Shown here piece by piece: positions 57,811 through 64,000 of a stretch of DNA of 64,000 nucleotides (the stretch's first letter is position 1; the number at the start of each line of letters is the position of its first letter). Source of the stretch: Saccharibacillus sp. O23 (lineage in GTDB: Bacteria; Bacillota; Bacilli; Paenibacillales; Paenibacillaceae). The position numbers were made by a program, and so were the translations under genes. Below the pieces are notes generated by a model. The model worked only from the letters and a program-made list of their open reading frames with translations. It did not search any database and was not told the origin of the DNA. The stretch is taken from positions 124,001 to 188,000 of the forward strand of contig NZ_NJDE01000004.1 in the NCBI RefSeq assembly GCF_002205895.1, written 5' to 3'.

Positions 57811-59238
57811 TCAGGAAACCTTACGGCTGCCCGATACCTCCGTGTCCCGAAGCTGCTTTCGCAGCAGCGGATAAAGCACGATCCCGCTCGCCAGCAGCAG
57901 CACGCCGAACAAGAACGTCTGCCAATCGCCCATGCCCGCGTAGACGACCCAAGCCGAATAGATCGTGGCGAGCACGGCGACGGCTCCGTCGATGCGGCGT
58001 TCGCGCGCCGCCGCATATCCTTCGCCCGTCAGCGTCAGCTTCAGTTGATAGACCGAAGCGATCAGATAAGGCACGAGATAAGCCAGCGTCGCCACGACGA
58101 TAATGAAATCGAACGCCTGCGAGATCGAACCGGAGACGGTCGAGAAGATCAGAAGTTGGCCGATGCCGTTGGAGATCCACAGCGACAGCTTCGGCATGCC
58201 GCGTCCGTTCTCTTGGCGGAACGGCTGCAAGAACACCCGCTGCTTGGCCGCTTCGTAAGGCACTTCGGCGCTCAGCAGCACCCAGCCGATCGTCGAACCG
58301 ATCAGGCTGATCAAGCCGAGCGCGGCCAGCAGATAGCCGCCGACCGGGCCGATCACCGCGGTCATGGCGTCGACGAGCGGATTCTGCGATTGCATGAGCT
58401 GTTCTCTCGGCAGCAGGCCCATCGTCAGGATGCTGATGCCGACGTACAGTACCAGCGAGATGCCGAGTCCCGCCATCGTGGCGCGGCTGACGTCTTTTTT
58501 GCGTCTCGCGCGCGCCGCGAATACCGTCGCCGATTCCACCCCGATAAACGCCCACAGCGTTACGACCGCCGCGCCGTTGATCTGCGACAACAGCGACACG
58601 GATCGTCCCGTTTCGTCCAGATGCGCGCCGGCGAAATCGCCCATCGTGGACGATTGGAACATAAACAGCGCGATCACGATAAACAGCGCGAATCCGATGA
58701 CTTTGGTCGCCGTGGCGATCAAGTTCAACCGTCCGGCCCCCTCGATCCCTCGCAGCGCCAGCGCGTGCGTTCCCCACAGCAGCAGCGAACAGACGACGAA
58801 GTTCAGCGAGTGTCCGACCGTCAATTCGAAGCTTCCCGACGAGAGCAGCACCTGCGTGCTGTTCATCACCGGGAAGAACGTCGACAGATAGCTGGCGAAC
58901 GTCGTGATCACAGCCACGAAGCCCGCGATATTGCCGATCCAGTAACCCCAGCTCGACATGAATCCCGACAGCAGCGACAGCGCCGGGCTGTTCGGGAACA
59001 ATTCTTTGGCATAAATTTGCGGTCCGCCGTTCAGCTCCGGTTTGCGAAGCGCCAAGTTGCCGAACACGAGCGCCAACATCAGCACGCTGAATCCGGTGAC
59101 CGACCAGGCGAGTACCGTACCGGCCGGGCTCGCGGCTTCGGCCAGCGAACGCGGAAGCATAAAGATCCCCGATCCCACCATGTTGCCGACGACCAATGCC
59201 GTCAATATCCAGAATCCCAATGTCTTTCCCTTGCTCAA
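57811..59238 (-). CDS. APC-family amino acid permease/antiporter
   Basis: A 475-residue permease with about 12 membrane helices. TM1 carries VVGNMVGSGIFMLP, the APC substrate-binding signature, and TM6 has VTLWAFIGVESATVFAARARRKKDV. The closest types are the basic amino acid/polyamine antiporters (ArcD/YdgI/AdiC-like). The start is read as TTG at 59238 with AAGGGG in front; the longer reading from 59280 would add a cationic peptide before it. No arginine deiminase or decarboxylase genes flank it, so the substrate pair is open. Confidence 0.85.
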   Translation of the reverse strand: MSKGKTLGFWILTALVVGNMVGSGIFMLPRSLAEAASPAGTVLAWSVTGFSVLMLALVFGNLALRKPELNGGPQIYAKELFPNSPALSLLSGFMSSWGYWIGNIAGFVAVITTFASYLSTFFPVMNSTQVLLSSGSFELTVGHSLNFVVCSLLLWGTHALALRGIEGAGRLNLIATATKVIGFALFIVIALFMFQSSTMGDFAGAHLDETGRSVSLLSQINGAAVVTLWAFIGVESATVFAARARRKKDVSRATMAGLGISLVLYVGISILTMGLLPREQLMQSQNPLVDAMTAVIGPVGGYLLAALGLISLIGSTIGWVLLSAEVPYEAAKQRVFLQPFRQENGRGMPKLSLWISNGIGQLLIFSTVSGSISQAFDFIIVVATLAYLVPYLIASVYQLKLTLTGEGYAAARERRIDGAVAVLATIYSAWVVYAGMGDWQTFLFGVLLLASGIVLYPLLRKQLRDTEVSGSRKVS

Positions 59239-59461
59239 TGAAATTACCCCTTTTCCGTACACGCACTTTCTCTTTAGCAAGGAGTCGCAACGACGCGCCC
59301 CGGCCTCTTACTATACACTTTTCTCTGGTAAAGCGAAAGAGCGTTACGGAACTTTTTTGTCTTGGGACGATCAGACTGCGCAAAAATTCGAATCATGTCC
59401 ACAATTCGTACTGTCTGCCGGTCGCGGACATTTGCGGTTCTGCGCTTCTTTTGCCGAATGA

Positions 59462-59491
59462 TTGTGCCGAACCTCTTCGCTCCTGTAGAAT
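59462..59491 (+). promoter_or_regulatory. Candidate promoter of the PH-domain gene
   Basis: TTGTGC (59462-59467), an 18-base spacer and TAGAAT (59486-59491), about 30 bases before the ATG. The rest of the 59239-59520 gap shows nothing else recognisable. Confidence 0.45.
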
Positions 59492-59520
59492 AAAGACATC
59501 ATAGGATTTCGGAGGCGGGT

Positions 59521-59952
59521 ATGAATAATCGATACAAAAGCGATAAAGACGTCTTTTTCTTCACGTTGAACTGGGCTACGATCCTGGTTCTGCTCATTCT
59601 GGTCTGGATGGCCCTCTCGACCGGCTCCGTGATGTTCATTCCGGTCTGGCTGATCATCCTGATGTTCGTCGTGTCGACTTGGTTCGTGACGAATTACGAG
59701 ATTCAAGGCGATCGTCTGCGCGTGCGCTCCGGCGTCCTGAACTGGAACATTCCGATCGACAAGATCGAGAAGATCGGCCGCAAGCGCAGCATGAGTTCGG
59801 GCCCGGCCCACTCCCGCGACCGGCTGGAGATCGCGTACGCCGGCGGCAGCATCCTGATCTCGCCCGAACGCGAAGAAGAGTTTCTGAAGCAGCTCAAATC
59901 GATCAACCGCAAGATCGTCGTGGACGTGCCTAACGTCAAGAAGGACGCTTGA
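59521..59952 (+). CDS. Membrane protein with bacterial PH domain
   Basis: A 143-residue protein. Two closely spaced hydrophobic segments (about 17-36 and about 38-55) anchor it, and the C-terminal about 80 residues form a bacterial pleckstrin-homology domain of the YdbS/YoaN group: NYEIQGDRLRVRSGVLNWNIPIDKIEKIGR, then LEIAYAGGSILISPEREEEFLKQL. GGAGG precedes the ATG. The family is widespread in Firmicutes with no settled function. Single-gene unit with its own terminator. Confidence 0.82.
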   Translation: MNNRYKSDKDVFFFTLNWATILVLLILVWMALSTGSVMFIPVWLIILMFVVSTWFVTNYEIQGDRLRVRSGVLNWNIPIDKIEKIGRKRSMSSGPAHSRDRLEIAYAGGSILISPEREEEFLKQLKSINRKIVVDVPNVKKDA

Positions 59953-59982
59953 GCAGACGATCGAAGGCTTCTATCGATCCGC

Positions 59983-60021
59983 AAAAAAAGAACCTGCTCC
60001 GCGAGGAGCAGGTTCTTTTTT
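59983..60021. terminator. Bidirectional terminator
   Basis: AAAAAAGAACCTGCTCC pairs with GGAGCAGGTTCTTTTTT around GCGA. It ends the PH gene and probably the oxidoreductase gene opposite. Confidence 0.85.
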
Positions 60022-60088
60022 CGGTTCGTGATTCTTTTCTTTTTGACGCTTCGCGATTTCGACCCTTCGCTTGATTTGGCTTCTTCTC

Positions 60089-61258
60089 TTAACCTTCCAA
60101 CTCGCTCAAGCTCACCCAACGCTTCTCCGCCGCTGAGCGTTCAACCGCTTCGAGCACCGCCTGGCAGCGTACGCCGTCCACGAAATTCGGGACCGGCTGG
60201 CGGTCTTCGGCGATCGCCCGCATCAGTTCGTGGACTTCGTGCGTCACCGTATGTTCATAGCCGATCGTATGTCCCGCCGGCCACCAAGCTTGCATGTAAT
60301 CGTGCGCGGCGTCGGTCGCCAGCACGCGGCGGAAGCCCTGCACGTCTTCGTCGTCGCTCGTGAAATACACTTCGAGTTCGTTCATCCGTTCGAAGTCGAA
60401 CCGCACGCTGCCCAGACTGCCGTTGATCTCGAACGAATTGGTGCTGCGATGTCCCGCCGCGAACCGCGTGGCCTCGAAGGTTCCGAGTGCGCCGCTTTCG
60501 AATCTCGCCATGAACATGGCCGCGTCGTCGACCGTCACCGGACCGCGCGGACCGTCCGCATTGCCTTTGGCCGTCAGCCCCGTCATCTCCGTCGGCATCG
60601 GCCGTTCTTTGATAAACGTCTCGCTCATGCCGACCACCTCGGCGAATTCGCCGACCAGATAGCGGGCCATATCGATCGTATGCGCGCCCAGATCGCCGAG
60701 CGAGCCGGAACCGGCCACTTCTTTTCGCAGCCGCCAGACGAGCGGGAAATCCGGGTCCAGAATCCAGTCCTGCAAGAACAACCCGCGGAAATGATAGATC
60801 TTGCCGAGACGCCCTTCGTCGATCAGTTTCTTCGCGAGGCGTACCGCCGGCGCGAATCGATAGTTGAAGCCGACCATATGTTTGATGCCCGCGCGTTCCG
60901 CGGCTTCCAGCATCTCGTTCGCGTCGGCGAGGCTGAGCGCGAGCGGCTTCTCGCAGAAAATATGTTTGCCTGCCGCCGCCGCGACCAGCGCAATTTCTTT
61001 GTGCGCGTCGCTCGGCGCGTTGATATCCACCAGATCGATATCGCTCCGTTCCACCAGACGGCGCCAATCCGTCTCGACGCTCTGCCAACCGAACTGCTCG
61101 CCCGCCGCCCGCACCGCTTGTTCGTCGCGGCCGCAGATCGCGGTCATGACCGGTTTCGGCACGTCCGGAAGAAACATCGGCAGCGCGCGGTACGCGTTGC
61201 TGTGCGCTTTGCCCATGAATTTGTAGCCGATCATCCCTACGTTCACTTTACCGTTCAA
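60089..61258 (-). CDS. Gfo/Idh/MocA-family sugar oxidoreductase
   Basis: A 389-residue NAD(P)-dependent dehydrogenase. The N-terminal Rossmann motif is VGMIGYKFMGKAHSNAY, and the family motif is EKPLALS (about 97-103, the catalytic Lys). GSLGDLGAHTIDMARYLVGE carries the conserved Asp/His pair of the C-terminal domain. Relatives oxidise inositol, glucose or other pyranoses. The start is read as TTG at 61258 with AAAGGTGG in front; upstream in-frame residues look non-coding. No inositol or sugar operon is adjacent, so the substrate is open. Confidence 0.85.
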   Translation of the reverse strand: MNGKVNVGMIGYKFMGKAHSNAYRALPMFLPDVPKPVMTAICGRDEQAVRAAGEQFGWQSVETDWRRLVERSDIDLVDINAPSDAHKEIALVAAAAGKHIFCEKPLALSLADANEMLEAAERAGIKHMVGFNYRFAPAVRLAKKLIDEGRLGKIYHFRGLFLQDWILDPDFPLVWRLRKEVAGSGSLGDLGAHTIDMARYLVGEFAEVVGMSETFIKERPMPTEMTGLTAKGNADGPRGPVTVDDAAMFMARFESGALGTFEATRFAAGHRSTNSFEINGSLGSVRFDFERMNELEVYFTSDDEDVQGFRRVLATDAAHDYMQAWWPAGHTIGYEHTVTHEVHELMRAIAEDRQPVPNFVDGVRCQAVLEAVERSAAEKRWVSLSELEG

Positions 61259-61399
61259 CAAAAAGTTCCACCTTTCCGGCATTCGCCAAACTTTGATAGG
61301 TTTTGCATGAGATCGCTTACAACCTTGATTGTAACGAAAACGCCGGCTCAAAGAAAGTTCGGTCAGGAAAAGCTTGAACAAGAAAAACGCGAACAAACG

Positions 61400-61442
61400 A
61401 AAAGCGCCCGCCGCGAAAGGTTGAACCTTCCGCGGCGGGCGT
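61400..61442 (-). terminator. Terminator of the oligopeptide ABC ATPase operon
   Basis: GCGCCCGCCGCG pairs with CGCGGCGGGCGT, with an inner GGTTGAACC hairpin in the loop. On the reverse strand CTTTTCGTTTG follows. Confidence 0.75.
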
Positions 61443-61495
61443 CTGACGGTATCGCGAATTTCCGGATTTCGGCCGGCATGATCCTCACCGATCCG

Positions 61496-62499
<1,004 letters not shown>

Positions 62500-62503
<4 letters not shown>

Positions 62504-63489
62504 GATACCGCCTCCTTCTCTTTCTGCCGCAGGAAGCAGCGGCATTGATGGCCTTCTTCCGTCGTCAGCAGTTCCGGCACGGCTTCTTCGCATTCCCGCA
62601 TCTTCACCGGGCAGCGCGGAGCGAAGCGGCAGCCCGCCGGAAGCTCCAGCGGGTTGGGAACTTGTCCCGGGATGGAGGCCAGACGCTCGCGTCCTTCCGA
62701 CAGCTGCGGCAGCGAATCGAGCAGACCTCGGGTATACGGATGCTGCGGGCTGCGAAACAGCGTGCGCACGTCCGTTTCTTCGACGATCTGCCCGGCGTAC
62801 ATGACGACCACCCGATCGCACATCTCGGCAACGACGCCCAGATCGTGGGTGATCATCAGGATCGCCGTCCCTTCTTCGCGCTGGAGCTCGCGCATCAGAT
62901 CGAGGATCTGCGCCTGAATCGTCACGTCCAGCGCGGTCGTCGGTTCGTCGGCGATCAGCAGCTCCGGCTTGCAGACCATCGCCATCGCGATCATGACGCG
63001 CTGACGCATGCCGCCCGACAGTTCGTGCGGATACTGCTTCACGATCTGTTCGGGACGCGAGATGCCGACTTTGCGCAGCATTTCGATCGCCAGCGTTTCC
63101 GCTTCTTTTCTCCCGATCTTCAGATGGTAACGCGCCGATTCGGCGACTTGGCGGCCGATCCGGATCACGGGATTCAGCGAGGTCATCGGCTCTTGAAAGA
63201 TCATCGCCATTCGGTTGCCGCGTACCCGGCGCACTTCCCGGCCGGATCGGCGTACGAGATCCTCGCCTTTGAAACGAATCTCGCCCGCCGCGATCCGACC
63301 GATTTTCGAAGGCAATAACTGCATGATCGACAGCGACGTAATGCTTTTGCCGCAGCCCGATTCGCCGACGATGCCGAGCGTTTCTCCTTCGGAGATCTTC
63401 AGGTCGATTCCGTCCACCGCGCGAATGACGCCTCCGCCGGTCACGAATTCGGTTCGAAGCCCCGATACTTCAAGCAGTTTCGCCGTCAT
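62500..63489 (-). CDS. Oligopeptide/dipeptide ABC importer ATPase, DppD/OppD type
   Basis: A 329-residue ABC ATPase. GESGCGKS (Walker A), [12 protein letters not shown] (the Q-loop typical of DppD/OppD), [32 protein letters not shown] and the Cys-rich C-terminus ([18 protein letters not shown]) identify it. The ATG at 63489 follows GGGAGGG at six bases; an ATG two codons earlier is too close. A peptidase gene lies 50 bases upstream, as in many peptide-scavenging operons. Confidence 0.9.
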
Positions 63490-63539
63490 GGCCATCCCTC
63501 CCGTAAATTCGTCGATTGGTCGGTCTTTTCCTCGACCGT

Positions 63540-64000
63540 TTACGGCGTCGCGGCGGCGTCCGGCTGCCCGTGGACGGCCGGCTGCGCGGCGCCGAGGTAT
63601 TTCAAAGCGGTCAGCGCGTAGACTTTGGCGCATCGAATAATCTGATCCACCGGCGCTTTCTCGTTGAAGCCGTGGATGGTCGACAGCTCCGCCGGACCGT
63701 ATTGGAGTACCGGAATGCCGTGCTTGCGGAAATGCCGCGCGTCGCTGGACGCCCACTGCAGCACGCCGTAAGCTTCTTCGCCGCTGACTTCGGAGATCGC
63801 GCCGACCAAGTCGGCCACGATCGGCTCATGCGGCGGCGTCCAGTTCGCGTTGCCTTGGAAGCCGAACGGCTTGACCGTCGTCTCGATGCCCGCTTCCAGC
63901 AGCAGCGAATTCGCGCGTTCCATGACGGCGAGGTAATCGACGCCGAACGGCACGCGGCTGTCCACCTGCACCGTGCAGCGGTCGGCCACGACGTTGACCT
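63540..64000 (-). CDS. M20-family metallopeptidase, C-terminal part
   Basis: The last about 152 residues of an M20 peptidase or deacylase (ArgE/DapE/PepT-like). The reading frame is open to the window edge. [18 protein letters not shown] is the end of the dimerisation domain (usual form CxxxxDxR-P). The C-terminal [11 protein letters not shown] and [19 protein letters not shown] supply the SDA-x-HF motif and the last zinc His (IHGFNE). It lies 50 bases before the DppD-type gene and is probably co-transcribed, so it may cleave or deacylate the imported peptide. Confidence 0.85.
   Translation of the reverse strand, partial: VNVVADRCTVQVDSRVPFGVDYLAVMERANSLLLEAGIETTVKPFGFQGNANWTPPHEPIVADLVGAISEVSGEEAYGVLQWASSDARHFRKHGIPVLQYGPAELSTIHGFNEKAPVDQIIRCAKVYALTALKYLGAAQPAVHGQPDAAATP

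Overview
The window reads as a chromosomal segment of a G+C-rich, spore-former-type Gram-positive bacterium, most likely a member of the Paenibacillaceae (Paenibacillus or Saccharibacillus type). This is an inference from strong AAGGAGG-type ribosome binding sites, frequent TTG and GTG starts, perfect CcpA (cre) operators, an acsA-acuA-acuC cluster, an HssRS-HrtBA haem-stress locus and an UPF0397-type ECF transporter. No rRNA, tRNA, CRISPR array or insertion sequence was seen.

Layout. 1-2.2 kb: the 5' end of a DHA2-type MFS exporter, two related small membrane proteins and an acidic hypothetical protein. 2.2-9.3 kb: a large secreted modular glycoside hydrolase with a perfect cre site, an SDR-like protein divergent from an XRE-cupin regulator, a DUF418 membrane protein and a MaoC-like hydratase. 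9.3-14.5 kb: a succinate-semialdehyde-type dehydrogenase, a coupled methyltransferase and saccharopine-dehydrogenase-like pair, and a LuxR regulator. 14.5-14.9 kb: an elaborate inverted-repeat element between convergent genes. 14.9-19.4 kb: acetate activation (acuC, acuA, acsA) with a tautomerase gene in the middle and no acuB. 19.5-24.6 kb: two secreted proteins, a Bax-inhibitor-1-like protein, a MerR/TipA-type regulator with its operator, an endonuclease/exonuclease/phosphatase protein and a small membrane protein. 24.6-29.7 kb: haem-stress locus hssR-hssS-hrtB-hrtA, with a recognisable HssR box before hrtB and a TIM-barrel gene coupled upstream. 29.7-35.3 kb: a carbohydrate ABC importer and GH43 operon with a strong promoter overlapped by a perfect cre site, divergent from an ArsR-like regulator. 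35.3-41.7 kb: an A+T-rich island holding one 2076-residue protein that fuses a metallophosphoesterase, a STAND-like P-loop NTPase and about 27 Sel1-like repeats. 41.7-48.5 kb: AraC regulator and SDR, an ECF vitamin-type transporter, DinB and GNAT proteins. 48.5-53.7 kb: a chaperone operon (hscC, J-domain/TPR protein, DUF1266 protein). 53.9-59.2 kb: a LysR-controlled acetoacetate decarboxylase and ketopantoate-reductase-like pair, a lipoprotein with hexad repeats and an amino-acid permease. 59.5-64 kb: a bacterial PH protein, a Gfo/Idh/MocA oxidoreductase, two oligopeptide ABC ATPases and the 3' end of an M20 peptidase gene.

Most of the window is ordinary carbon-utilisation and stress biology. 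CcpA probably represses the secreted hydrolase, the sugar importer operon and acsA. AcuA and AcuC would set the acetylation state of AcsA. HssRS would switch on the HrtBA exporter. The best candidate for something undescribed is the island protein. Its enzyme, switch NTPase and repeat layout matches that of STAND-type anti-phage sensors (Avs-like), and its base composition and isolation suggest horizontal acquisition. Second-rank signals are the two-sided hairpin element at 14.58-14.87 kb and the HscC/J-TPR/DUF1266 operon.
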